NCBI GenBank assembly: GCA_963922205.1 | Contig: CAWUHX010000015.1 | Coordinates: 682,001-746,000 of the forward strand | Source of the DNA: Romanomermis culicivorax | Taxonomy: Eukaryota > Nematoda > Enoplea > Mermithida > Mermithidae | Reading direction: 5' to 3' | Length of the DNA stretch: 64,000 bases | Shown: positions 12,973-23,912 of the stretch, piece by piece | Layout: each line of letters begins with the position of its first letter | Position numbering within the stretch: position 1 is the stretch's first letter | The notes under the pieces: model-generated | Seen by the model: only the letters and a program-made list of their open reading frames with translations | What the model was told of the DNA's origin: nothing | Database searches by the model: none | Translations under genes and position numbers: made by a program

Positions 12973-15900
12973 ATGATTGAGGCTTATCTAGACAATAACC
13001 GCATTGCCGGTAAAACTTCTTTCGAACAACTATTCACGGATTATCTTAATGAACATGCACATATTAGCCACTTCAGTAGATCATTTTTCGTCATGCTATT
13101 CCTCGGGTTTCATGATATGTTATTGATTAATAATGGGATAAGCAATAAATACAACGTGGATAAAATATTCTTTGGAAGCTATGACAAATTTAATATGTTG
13201 AAAGCTGTCATATTTACGAACGAAAATGGTAAAAAGGTAATGAAAATTCGTAATATATTTTTTGATAGAATGTCGAATAGTGCGCCACGGCTATTGTCCG
13301 AACAGGAATGGCGGCACATAAAACGAGAAGTGCGGAATTTGGAATTGAAGAAATTTGTACGCAAAAAGTACATGGACGATTTGCAAGCTGAACGTATCCA
13401 GTCACATTTAACTTTTGAAGTTTACTTCTTCGACTTCATGACATCTTTGAATAGCAGGGAAGATCTCCAAGCTACATTGAGATCTTATTTACAAGACAAA
13501 AAAGCTGAACTTTCGGAATATACGCCGGAGGCTAAAGAATATTTTTTACAAAAGGTGAAGAATAACCCTAATGAAATAACACAACGTTCACAGATTTTAG
13601 TACAAGAAATATTTAGTAGAGATCTTTCGATGAAGAAAATGAAACTTTCGAAACAACATATTAATGTACATGGTCCAGAAGTTCTTGTTGGAGGACATAC
13701 GAATTTCCAAGATGAAAAATTGATTCTTTTAAGTGAAAATTTGGAACATTTTGCACAGTCACCTAGTTTATTAGATGCTTTTAAAGACATATATCAGGTA
13801 CCTGGTGTTGAGGATCAAAGAGCCAAAGATTTAATATCGCAATTCAAAATGCTTTATAGCACACAAATCGACACTTTCAGTACATCTGATATGCAAAGTG
13901 AATCAGCTGAGTGTGGCTTCACTCTCGGCGCATTCTTGGCTCTGAAAAGTTCAAAGCCAGAATCGACAAATATCAAAGTCGTTCAATTTATAAGTGATGA
14001 TATAAAAGATGCAATAAGCAATAATAACGTCGATCTCGAGCACGAGATAGAAGATAATAATGCTTTTTTCTTAACTTTAGAGCCCGTTGAAGAACCTAAT
14101 TTAAATAAAATGGCTGAAAAACTACCAATCGTGGTCACGTTCTTCGATCGTTGGGTCGGATCGGAGATGCTTAGCATGTTAAGATTGGATAAAAGTCTCA
14201 TGTCGAAATATGCGCTAATTACAGCTGACTATTGCAATAATGAAATAAAATTATTCACCAAACTGCTACCAATTGGAAATACAATTATTGAAGATATAAT
14301 TGTAGAAAGCCAGCTCGACGAAATTGAGGTCACAGATTTCGATGGCGAATCATCTTTGGAAATTTATATCAAACGGCTGTTAAATAGAATACAACCGGTG
14401 ACATTAGAACAAAGACTCGTGGATATCACTTACTCAAGCAGGTACATATTGGGAGCATTGATATCTTCACTTGGACGAAATGAAAATATCCGCGTTTATG
14501 AAATGCGGTCGATGAAAGAAAATCCCGGACCATTTGAGACTTCGTATATGATTAGTTTCCAACACAAAGATTATCAGCAAAAAGAAATTGAAAGATATGT
14601 TATATTGAATTTCAATGAACACATAAATTCAGGGGAATCTGAACCACTAAATGTCGAACCTATCGCAGGTTTTGATACTCTCCTGGTACATATTGATCAG
14701 AATTTTAAGACTAACGAGCAAAATCCAGAAGTCGGCCACATAAAACGCACGGTGACTGTTCATCAAGCACTCATGTCCACATTCCGTGATTCGGGCGATT
14801 TCTCCCTCAATCCTATTAATCATGTTCCATTAGACTACCTTAAAACAAGTCAAGATGACACGAAACTTTTATTCCATAATTGTTTGATGGATGCCTTCCA
14901 GAAATTTAAACACTTAGTAGAAGATTCTAAATTACCTAAAAATCAAAATTTGATGAGATATTCGTCAAATTTTAGGGGCATTGTTGACGGCCTCTTCTAT
15001 TCAGAACCTTCGATTAAAAATGCCATTGCTCTGCCCAGTCCTTTGTCCACTGTTCAGTATACCATATCGTGTGGGACTGAAGACATTATTGACTTTAGGC
15101 ATGCTGATACAAGTGACAGTGAAAATGAGCTGCTGGATGATGACGCGGTTGAGGTAATTCATCGAGATGCCATCTCTGAAAGATTAGTTACTGTTAATTT
15201 CAAGTATACAACACCAGAATTATATGATAAGGCATATATTTTCGATGGAATGGCTGATATGATTGAAAAAACTAATCTTGGAGCTGCTGAGAACCAAATT
15301 GCCAATTTTTACTTTGTGGATGACAATGTGGAAAGCATAAAAAGTGAAGAACTTGTGGTCACGAAGAACAAGTTTATGGATTTGTGCAATGGTGCGAGGA
15401 GACGGCGAAGTCTCACATCCTGTTTATCAAGAAAAACTGATCAACCCAAAGAAGTTAAAGAACAAATACCCAAAGAAAAAATCGAAATATTGGAAAACTT
15501 GGCCACGGCGAGTAATTCCGTGATGATGTTGTTGATGATACGAGACCTTTTATCGGATGTATATCATGGAAATAAACTTTCCGTCGTCAAAGACGCCAGT
15601 CTTCTTGCAATGACGGCTTTTTCACCACAAATTGCAAATTTTTTGGCGCAAAAAGGCGAACTAATGATAGCCAATGAAGCCAAAATAGCCGGTTACGCTT
15701 CTAAAGCGTTAGGCTTCGGTGTTAGCCGTGCAATATCATTATACGTGTTTTACGATCTTATTCACAACACCATCGACTATCTCGACAATACTAACAATAC
15801 ATCGGCCAAAATCGGTATGGAAATTGATGGCGCGTTTTTGGCCATTGACGCCATCACATTGGGCATCCAAGGTTTAGAGACTGCAGGTTACGTTTATGGT

Positions 15901-18237
15901 ATGGCTGCCATAGCAAATCCAATTGGTGCCATTATTGGTGCTTCGATGGTCATTGGTCTGAACATTTATCAGGCAATGGAGAAAGTGTCTAGTATAAACA
16001 AATTTATTCATCTGAATGGTCAAGAACTAATAGACGAATCTTTGAGAGCATTCTTCCACATTGATCCTGCGGCGAATGTGCAAGAACTAATGAGTGAAGA
16101 ATCAACCAACGAATACCTCATGGAAAAAGCAACGGAATTCCTCACGAGGCAAAATAAGTATGACACATTAATTACAAAATCCGGTGTTCTCCATGGAAAA
16201 ACAGTCCAACTCAGAAAAAATGCAGTGGTCGATATGTATCATATGCGAGGAATAAATGTGAGTCGAGCGTCGCCGAAGCCCAACGATCGCGTCCACATCA
16301 TATGTCCTCTGCACGAAGAAGCTAATGAAATCCAAAGTCCAACATTTTGGTCGAAAGTTGAAAATTTTTTCAACAAAATAGCCCATTCTTTTACATTGTT
16401 TTACCACATTATAAGTCATAAAAATTTAGACGTAATCGTGAAAGATATTTCAGACGAAAGATCGTCACAACGCGGCTATGCGTGCCACAATTCATTTGGC
16501 ATCAAACTTTTGAACAATTCGACCGAAAATTTGGCTGCATATTTTAACCTTGGTGATGGAAACGACGTTATCAGTGGCTTCGCCAACAAATCCAATTTTT
16601 TCCAATTGGGTGCTGGTAAAAAGTTTATTAACGGCAGCACGAAAAGTGACATATTCATTATATCTCGAATAAACATTTCCGGGATTTTGAATGGTGCAGA
16701 TGGTATAGATACTGTGGATTTTTCCGCAGTGGACTCTGAAGAAACATTTTTCTTATCGGATGAAAGTTCAAAAATAAACTCCTCAAAATTGAGGAATGTA
16801 GAAAATGTGATAGGTAGATTGAATACGACTGACATCTTGATTTGTGACTGTTCCATCAAAACGATTAGATTAAATGGTGGTTGGAAAAAATCTCCAGATT
16901 TTGTTGTTATACCATATCGAAATTGCACTTATGATATGACCATTTATCTTGATGGCTATAGTACTTTGTACAATGAGGCTCATTATGGTAACTTTAACTA
17001 CGTGGCGAATATCACGACAAGTTGCAAGATAAAGCTCCGGCTAAATGCGTACAATAACCAATCTGAAAATATCCACAATATCATTATAAATCAACCATTC
17101 CTCTCTTTAGACAACATAACAACTATTGTAGGTTTGAGCTTTGTTAAAAAAATATTCAAATTCCAAAATTTAAATGCCAGACTTTCAATCTCCATCGACC
17201 GAAATCAAACTGACACTATCGAACTGTTATTTAATGATGGATGCCGCCTCAGTCTAGCTAATAATCATTCCACGCATTTAACTCTATACAGCAATCTCTC
17301 AATGGGAGAAATTTTGTCAATATATAGTAACAAAGCAAATGTTCTTGGAATACCAATGATTGCACATTCGCTAATTGACAATGAAACATCAACAATTACT
17401 GGTCAATCAAATCAAAGTTCAAGTATTATTCATAACTCTATTTTCCATCAAAGCAGGCTATTTATAGAAAATTGCGGCAATCATTTACTTTTGATCAATG
17501 CTACGCAATCCAACGAGACATTTTATTTCCCAACAATCTACGTACAATTGAAAAATTGTTCATGTAGTCGATTAACAATAGACTTTAATGTATTACTTTC
17601 ACAATTCTATGGTTTAAATACAGTGAAATATTTGAGATTGTTTGCCGAACGGAAAAACGACAGTATGTTACTTTTAACTTCTACTCAAGACGTAAAGATG
17701 AATAATCATTATATCGGTAAAATAAATATTGTAGATGGTTTTAAAAGCAATTGTCACCAAAATATACTTGTACGAAGTTATGGTGATTTTCTTGTCCTCG
17801 ATGAAATAAGTAATCGTCTATATAAAGCGAAACGGTTCAATATTCTAGATTATCAAATTAGCAAAGCATTACAAGACTATTTGCAAAATTTACTACAACC
17901 GAAGCCGCTAATTTTCACTTCGATATACAAATTTATCGCTTTGTCCGAAAATAATACGGAATGGTTTAGCGAATTTAAAATCAATGCTACACTCGGTAAA
18001 ATGGAATTCTTCCGTGTTGAGAACCGCTCATTATTCGTGACCAACATGCGAACGTTAGATGAACAAAATTTGGTAAATTTGTGTTCAATATACCTGGAGA
18101 ATTTTTATAAATCGAAAAAAATGTGGACGTTTACATTCGAAGCGAACTTTTTTCGTATGAACCTTTTGTTTCATGTGAACGAGTTGAAATCGGCAGCAAG
18201 TATTGATGAGCTGGTCAAATCAGTTATTCATACATGA
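12973..18237 (+). CDS. large A-B toxin-like protein with furin-type site, pore-like segment and RTX-like repeats
   Basis: One uninterrupted exon of 1754 aa. Residues 1-808 match no family I can name. At 809-812 lies a tetra-arginine followed by Ser, a furin-type cleavage site. Residues about 870-1005 are hydrophobic and Gly/Ala-rich (for example AAIANPIGAIIGASMVIGL), like the translocation/pore segment of large clostridial-type toxins and related proteins known from Wolbachia and some arthropods. Residues about 1190-1253 carry RTX-like elements (NLGDGNDVISG, NGADGIDTVDF). The rest is probably beta-rich. N-glycosylation sequons number 0 before the furin site and 26 after it, which fits a secreted protein whose N-terminal part is cleaved off. 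No signal peptide is visible; an acceptor at 12952-12953 suggests an upstream exon. The frame is open back to 12937 and GTG 12958 is also in frame; ATG 12973 was chosen. The lack of introns suggests horizontal origin. Enzyme activity, target and toxicity are unknown. Confidence 0.7.
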   Translation: MIEAYLDNNRIAGKTSFEQLFTDYLNEHAHISHFSRSFFVMLFLGFHDMLLINNGISNKYNVDKIFFGSYDKFNMLKAVIFTNENGKKVMKIRNIFFDRMSNSAPRLLSEQEWRHIKREVRNLELKKFVRKKYMDDLQAERIQSHLTFEVYFFDFMTSLNSREDLQATLRSYLQDKKAELSEYTPEAKEYFLQKVKNNPNEITQRSQILVQEIFSRDLSMKKMKLSKQHINVHGPEVLVGGHTNFQDEKLILLSENLEHFAQSPSLLDAFKDIYQVPGVEDQRAKDLISQFKMLYSTQIDTFSTSDMQSESAECGFTLGAFLALKSSKPESTNIKVVQFISDDIKDAISNNNVDLEHEIEDNNAFFLTLEPVEEPNLNKMAEKLPIVVTFFDRWVGSEMLSMLRLDKSLMSKYALITADYCNNEIKLFTKLLPIGNTIIEDIIVESQLDEIEVTDFDGESSLEIYIKRLLNRIQPVTLEQRLVDITYSSRYILGALISSLGRNENIRVYEMRSMKENPGPFETSYMISFQHKDYQQKEIERYVILNFNEHINSGESEPLNVEPIAGFDTLLVHIDQNFKTNEQNPEVGHIKRTVTVHQALMSTFRDSGDFSLNPINHVPLDYLKTSQDDTKLLFHNCLMDAFQKFKHLVEDSKLPKNQNLMRYSSNFRGIVDGLFYSEPSIKNAIALPSPLSTVQYTISCGTEDIIDFRHADTSDSENELLDDDAVEVIHRDAISERLVTVNFKYTTPELYDKAYIFDGMADMIEKTNLGAAENQIANFYFVDDNVESIKSEELVVTKNKFMDLCNGARRRRSLTSCLSRKTDQPKEVKEQIPKEKIEILENLATASNSVMMLLMIRDLLSDVYHGNKLSVVKDASLLAMTAFSPQIANFLAQKGELMIANEAKIAGYASKALGFGVSRAISLYVFYDLIHNTIDYLDNTNNTSAKIGMEIDGAFLAIDAITLGIQGLETAGYVYGMAAIANPIGAIIGASMVIGLNIYQAMEKVSSINKFIHLNGQELIDESLRAFFHIDPAANVQELMSEESTNEYLMEKATEFLTRQNKYDTLITKSGVLHGKTVQLRKNAVVDMYHMRGINVSRASPKPNDRVHIICPLHEEANEIQSPTFWSKVENFFNKIAHSFTLFYHIISHKNLDVIVKDISDERSSQRGYACHNSFGIKLLNNSTENLAAYFNLGDGNDVISGFANKSNFFQLGAGKKFINGSTKSDIFIISRINISGILNGADGIDTVDFSAVDSEETFFLSDESSKINSSKLRNVENVIGRLNTTDILICDCSIKTIRLNGGWKKSPDFVVIPYRNCTYDMTIYLDGYSTLYNEAHYGNFNYVANITTSCKIKLRLNAYNNQSENIHNIIINQPFLSLDNITTIVGLSFVKKIFKFQNLNARLSISIDRNQTDTIELLFNDGCRLSLANNHSTHLTLYSNLSMGEILSIYSNKANVLGIPMIAHSLIDNETSTITGQSNQSSSIIHNSIFHQSRLFIENCGNHLLLINATQSNETFYFPTIYVQLKNCSCSRLTIDFNVLLSQFYGLNTVKYLRLFAERKNDSMLLLTSTQDVKMNNHYIGKINIVDGFKSNCHQNILVRSYGDFLVLDEISNRLYKAKRFNILDYQISKALQDYLQNLLQPKPLIFTSIYKFIALSENNTEWFSEFKINATLGKMEFFRVENRSLFVTNMRTLDEQNLVNLCSIYLENFYKSKKMWTFTFEANFFRMNLLFHVNELKSAASIDELVKSVIHT

Positions 18238-18427
18238 GACATATAACACCTTTTAATTATAATGTTTAATAATGATATATAATTATAATGATAAGTCTAT
18301 GTTTAATGACAATGTTCTCTTTCTGGAAAATATTCATGATAAGTTTTTTCAAATTATATTTTCCTGGAAAGTATTGCATGTGATAAAGCATGTGTACTAT
18401 GAAATTGGCAGGAGATATCACATTTAT

Positions 18428-18677
18428 ATATAGTCTATTTTTCAAAAAATGCTTCCAAGTAGAAAAGTGACACAAATCAATACTACCGTCAAAATCGATT
18501 ACACAGAGCTCTTACTCTTGAATTTGCACTCGAAAAATTGTTAAAGGTTAGGTCAGTATGTTCACAAATTTCCAGTTCTATATGATACATTGTTTTTCAG
18601 AAAATCGTGAAAACCTGAAATACTGCTTTCTTTCCACTTTCATCATTTAGAAGCATTTCAAGAAAAGCAGACTATAG
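18428..18677 (+). repeat. TATAGTC-ended MITE, copy 2
   Basis: It begins TATAGTCTATTTTTC and ends AGAAAAGCAGACTATA, aligning end to end with the copies at 606-853 and 21574-21823. It starts about 190 bp after the stop of the toxin-like gene. Confidence 0.65.
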
Positions 18678-18823
18678 GTAGAAACCACGTTTGCTTTATT
18701 TTTTAGACGCTGGAGTTAGCTAACTTTTCTCATATTTTCGTTGACATACATTAGAACGCAGGGACATTAGAGCACAGGACAATAGAGCGCAGGCACAATA
18801 AAGTGCAAAAGCAATAGGGTACA

Positions 18824-19184
18824 GGGGCCGGTTTCATCAAAGGGACTTAGGCTCCAGCTGAGCTGCAGTTTAAGCTGTAGCTTAACTCAATGTGTTATAC
18901 CACTATCGTTAAGCTGCAATTCATCTGTAGCTTAACCTATACACACAAAACATATCAGGAAAGTTACGCTGCAGCTGAGCTGCACCTCAACGGCAATGTT
19001 ATACGTAACATACACAGTTAAGCTACAGCTCAGATGCAGCTTAACTTTCTCGATATGTTCTGTGTGCATGAGTTAAGCTACAGCTGAGCTACTGCTTAAC
19101 GGCAATGGTATAACATATAGAGTTAAGCTACAGCTTAAGCTAAAGCTCAGCTGGAGCTCAAGTCTCTTTGATAAAACCGGCCCC
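18824..19184. repeat. fold-back element with GCTGCAGCTTAAC modules, full copy
   Basis: 361 bp with inverted ends: GGGGCCGGTTTCATCAAAGG on the left and CTTTGATAAAACCGGCCCC on the right. The interior is made of alternating direct and inverted modules (AGCTGAGCTGCAGTTTAAGC, AGTTAAGCTACAGCTCAG) separated by GTTATACCACTATCG-like spacers. The whole element could fold into nested hairpins. It sits inside the left array of the MULE, so it arrived after it. A second, truncated copy is at 4986-5282. Confidence 0.75.
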
Positions 19185-19401
19185 AGGACAATAGAGCAAT
19201 AAAATAGAGTGCATGGACATTAGATTACAGGACAAGAGAGGGCAGGGACAAAACATAGAGCACAGAGACATTAGAGCCCAGGACAATAGAGCACAAGGAC
19301 ATCAGCATCAGAGGCATCAGAGGCATCAGAGCGCTGGACAATTGAGTGCAGGAATTCTTTCTCAAAAAATTATCCGAAAATGGTAGTGCAACCCGACGCT
19401 G

Positions 19402-20178
19402 ATGGACCATTCAAAGTGTCCCCTTAAACCTTTCTACCTGCTCTATAATATTCATGCATATGTCAGTGAACAATGTATTCCTCTTGTGTATGATGATCTT
19501 ATGCACAATAATCAAAACCAAACTTATGTAACATTTCTTCGAGTTTTGGTTGATTTGCAGCCTGATTTAAACCCGACAGCCATCCTTTGTGACTTTGAGT
19601 TAGCTTCAATAAATGCTTTTGAGGCAATTTTTCTTGAGGCGGTCATTCACGGCTGTCTATTTCATATGTGTCAGAATATTTATTGTCATGTGCAAGAGCA
19701 TGGCTTGATCCCAGCTTTATCATTCATTCTTATTGAACAAGTACGCACCATTTTTGACGATTTGGTTGACCATTTACCAGATTGTTGCCCGCTAATCGAT
19801 TATTTTGAAGACAATTATATTCGCTGCATTCGTAGGAACAGATTTCGTGAGGGTCTGTTCTCTCTAGTACTTTGAAACTATTATAATCGAGTGATAAGCG
19901 AGATGCCTTGATCAAACAATGCTGTCAAAGCTTGGCATTAGCAGTTTCATTCTGCAATCTGTTGTGATCATCCGACAATTCGATGTTTTATATCTGATTT
20001 ACAGATTGGAGAGGCTGTATTGAAATGACGAGTAAAACAGTTACTGGCTGACCATGTGGAATTACGAAAAAAGAAACATGTTGATCTTGACCACCATATA
20101 AAAAAAATCGTACTCAAATTTGATGAAACTGATAGCCTTCAATTTTCACGTGGAATAGCCCACAATTTGTCATTTTGA
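19402..20178 (+). pseudogene. MULE transposase remnant
   Basis: The frame from ATG 19402 resembles the catalytic half of MULE transposases: VYDDLMHNNQNQTYVTFLRV, then CDFELASINAF (acidic catalytic residue), then GCLFHMCQNIYCHV, and a YFEDNYI block. The same frame continues past stops at TGA 19873 and at about 19908, 19941 and 20024 up to the TGA at about 20176. Conserved elements such as SNNAVKAWH and HPTIRCFISDLQ remain readable between the stops. The N-terminal part, including any FLYWCH zinc finger, is missing. Non-functional. Confidence 0.75.
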
Positions 20179-20395
20179 TTTTGTATCTCATTTTTCAACA
20201 AACAAATTGACGATTTTGGCCAGCAATAGAATAAAAATTGTTACATTTGTACATCATAGTGCCTACAAACATTTTCTCACACATTTGCTATGGTTCTACT
20301 GTTTTGTCATGATTTTCACCCAATTGTCGCATTCCCCACAATTGTCGTTCACCCATTGTCGTTAATCCAATGGTCGAAGGCCCGTATGGTGAGAC

Positions 20396-21573
20396 CATGT
20401 GCATAGAAGGCAGACACACTACTGACCGTGCTAATCATGTCTCATAGGTCGTACGCAAATTGTAGTTGTAATGGTGGTGGTGTACATGATAAACAGCCGG
20501 ACAATTCTTTACAACAATGATAAAGTGCATCACCATTTTTATGCCGCTGTACAGGCCATAAAGTACGTCAAAAAGATAACTACAATCTGCCAAAACAAAC
20601 ATTTAGATGATTAGCATAGGTACTGAAATTTATTTGATTCGAAGGAACAATTTTCATCGAACAACAATCAGCTATAACAAAAAATGTTGAAACTCAAGTG
20701 TTACATGTCAAATCGGCTCCTATGCAATTGGTGATGTCTATCAGACTGATACCGACCGAATCCAGCGGATTTTATGGGCCAGAGCAACAAAGTATAACTT
20801 TTCACGATCGTCAAACTGAAACAATAAAAGCCCAAAGTAGAATATAAAAAACAATAAGATTATATGAGCAAAGCGTTTAATTATAGAAAGGCATAAGAAC
20901 GTCTCAAAATTCATATATCTGTTCCCATTCTAAAATTAGGAGGAAGAATTCCAAGACGTGTGTATCGAGCTCCAAAACATTAAAGTGACAAGAACCTAGA
21001 TGCTCGAAGGTTAATGTAAGACCGTTGTTTTTAACAAGTGGATTCGATTTGAAAATTTTCATATAGCAGTAGTTATTTCATTCCTTAACTGCAGTAGGCT
21101 TTCGAATTTTTATGTGTTGAACTATGTCATACTTTTGACTAATACCGTTTCTGAATATTCATAAATGTTGCTGACCAGGTTCAACAGCTTACCCGATCAT
21201 GCAGACACCCTGATACTTTGAAAATTCTTGGATTTGGTTGGTACACATGATATGAAAAATCATGCTGATTCTCACATGATATAAGTCTACCTCAGAGAAA
21301 GCTGTTAAAACTTCAAATCCATTGATGCGGCAGATCATCGGGGTGCCTTCTTGAATCTGAAAAAAAAAATTCCGCGTGTTGTTCATAATTTAGTAGCCGT
21401 CAAGCTAACGTATCTTGTTCAAAAGTCTAATTTTCCCGAATGAGCCTAGGAGCGCGAAAGGAGGTGTTCATGAAAATAATTGACAATCTGTGTACAAGGC
21501 CAAGCATAAGCCTCATAAGGATGAAAATTATATTTTGATATTACAGAAATTTTTTAAATTCGTTTTTGGTCAT
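20396..21573. other. non-coding stretch with one weak exon candidate
   Basis: No gene recognised. On the minus strand, 21291-21359 is flanked by a good acceptor (a T-run ending CAG) and a GTAGAC donor, and encodes IQEGTPMICRINGFEVLTAFSE. This looks a little like an Ig-domain strand, but no partner exons were found. Confidence 0.25.
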
Positions 21574-21823
21574 TATAGTCTGTTTTTCTTGAAATGCTTC
21601 CGAATGATGAAAGTGGAAAGCAAGTAGTATTTCATATTTTTGCGATTTTCTAATAAACAATATATCATGTAAGACTGGAAATTTGTGGGCGTACTGATCT
21701 AACCTTTACAAATTTTTCGAGTGAAAAATTTTACAGTAAGAACTTTATGTAAACGATTTTGACGACAGTACTTATTTGTGTCACTTTTATATTTGGAAGC
21801 ATTTTATAAAGAACAGACTATAG
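21574..21823 (-). repeat. TATAGTC-ended MITE, copy 3 (inverted)
   Basis: Ends TATAGTCTGTTTTTCTTG and AAAGAACAGACTATA. The interior is the reverse complement of the copies at 606-853 and 18428-18677 (GTGTCACTTTTATATTTGGA; CATGTAAGACTGGAAATTTG). The clearest copy for defining the termini: TIR about 25 bp, TA at each edge. Confidence 0.7.
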
Positions 21824-23912
21824 TTTTTGGTATAGCGGGATGTTTCTAGAGTTGCAGTTTTTATAATTAAAACTGCAAATCGTAATTCGAAGTAACGGAA
21901 ATTTTGATATTAACGCTTAATCATTATTTGAGGTAACGGTCATTATTCGAGGTAACGGAACACAATCAAAAAATCAATTGAGACATTTTCCTATAGAATG
22001 CTGCAGAACTTTTTATTTCCTTGGGTACTTCCAACTGATTGTGTTGAAACTTCAGATATGCGTACCATATTGAAGCGTATATGTCTGTTGATACAAAACA
22101 GGCGATTAATGCCAAGTGAACCGAAGCTAAAACAAAATTTTACGGGTCTATTACAAAATTATAACGCAGAGAGGTGTCTCTGAAGATTCTAGAAAATTTC
22201 TTCGCTCAGTAAGATAGCTGAAAGCAAAATCGGAGCTGTAAGCAATTTATAAACTACGGAAAAGTGCTTTAGGATAGGATGCACCCTGTTTCGCATCAAA
22301 TGATTCCAGAGTAGATTTGTTTCCGAGTCGGAGTTGGAACCCAAAAGGATATTCAGGCAGAGAAAAAAGGATACATTTACGGCGGACGCCTTTCTTTTTC
22401 AATGGACTATATTAGATAGACCAACAACTCGGGAGAAAGGATGGCCATGTGCACTGTGAGTTTTTCATCTGCTAAAACATTTCTCTACACTCCGGGTCTC
22501 ATTTTAAAACAAATTGATTTTTGCAAGATGGAAATACAACATCAAATGACGAAAGATTCCATTGTTTTTAAAATCAAGTAGAAGGCGTTGGAACTCTTAC
22601 TACTGTTTTCTCGCAAATAGACGTGAATAAATCACTCTTGTTTGGACTGTTGATAAAAATTTTCAATAATGTCTACCTGTCATTCCAAGCACGCCGCTGA
22701 GCAACCATAAAAACTGAACTCTGTTTTTCTTGAAATGTTTATAAATAATAAAACTGGAAAACAAGTACTATCAGATTTCAATGATTTTCTTCTGAACCAT
22801 TTGTCACATGGAACCGAAAATTTGTCAGCTTATATACTTATCCAATTTTCCTAAACGCAAATTATAGGAGATTGAATTCTGTAATCGACGTTTGACTACA
22901 GAATTATGAAAATAACAACGTTTGAGAAATTGTAGCTAAGCACATTTAGACTTTCGTGCAAAGTAAACGCCGTCGTGACACTCAATGTGAAAAACTATAG
23001 CCGATTTAAGGTATGATTAATTTTAAACTTGTTAAAGACAAGATTGAACTTCTCAGCTCGGGAAAGCGTGCCAAATCATGTTGACAACATCTACGGTTTA
23101 AAGCCCAATTCGTTGCCTTTTGGAATACAAATTTCTCCAGCTCGACTTTGAAAATCGCAATTTGGATGAAGTCAGACACTTCATGAGCATACACTTTCTG
23201 GTTGAGGTCCAACTTCTGCTGTCCACAATGTGGCCGGAACTCACGGAACCCTTTATCTTTTTACCTCGATCAGAAAGCCAGCTTGCAAACATTTACCTCA
23301 TATTTTGTCAGCTCTTTGGCAAAACCAACATTGGAAGGATAAATTCTCTTATCTCTAATAATGAGGCTTTCGTTGATCTTGCGGAAGCGTAAAGATACGG
23401 CTTGGAAGTTTTCTAGAAGAGAAAAAACCCAACAATTTTGTTCATTTAGTCCGTTTTCAACACGATTCTTGAAATACGGTCGAAACTATAATCAGTTTTT
23501 CTTGAACTTCTTGTAAATATAAAAAGGTCCTATATTCCATATTTTTACCACTTCTTGCTAAACCGTATGTCGTATAAAATTTGTGAGCTTACTGTGAGCC
23601 CTCGCTATTTTTGGAGTAAGAAATTTTTTAAAAAGTTGCGGGAATAAAAATGTTGCCTTGCAGTAAAGAGAAAAGATGGCTTTCTGCATTCTATAGCACT
23701 AACATCAAAATTTTATGTATGTTCGAATTTCACAGACACAACGATATAGATTAATGCAAAGCACTAATTTTTATGACTTTTCAAGAACTCAGGACTCGAC
23801 TTTAGATTAGAAAACTCTTTTGAGATCGTAATCTATGAAGATTTGAATTTATTAGTCTTGAAATAGCTTTGGATCCTTGTGCAGCTCCTCATGATAATCA
23901 GAATTAACGGTT
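21824..23912. other. non-coding stretch with MITE fragments
   Basis: It holds partial copies of the TATAGTC MITE at about 22718-22868 and, degenerate, 23478-23640. An open frame at 23120-23392 (90 codons) and two overlapping minus-strand ORFs cover the same bases; none could be assigned to a family. It ends at the 5' LTR of the retrotransposon, whose target duplication GGTT is at 23909-23912. Confidence 0.4.

Larger units (their letters stand above)
18753..20395 (+). mobile_element. decayed Mutator-like (MULE) DNA transposon
   Basis: The transposase remnant at 19402-20178 is bracketed on the left by degenerate tandem units of the type GGACAATAGAGCGCAGG (18753-18823 and 19185-19361). On the right are inverted counterparts (CACAATTGTCGTTCACCC, 20313-20395). 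The left array is split by a fold-back element at 18824-19184. Exact ends and a target duplication were not found, so the borders are approximate. Confidence 0.6.

Noticed and set aside
14515-14535. NPGP in the toxin-like protein (MKENPGP) as a 2A ribosome-skipping site
   Set aside because: The Asp and Glu required upstream in the D-x-E-x-NPGP consensus are absent.
21291-21359. Minus-strand Ig-like exon
   Set aside because: Good splice borders but only 23 codons, no conserved Trp, no partner exons.
23006-23392. Overlapping plus and minus ORFs near 23.1 kb as a gene
   Set aside because: No motif, no splice context favouring one strand, no decision possible.
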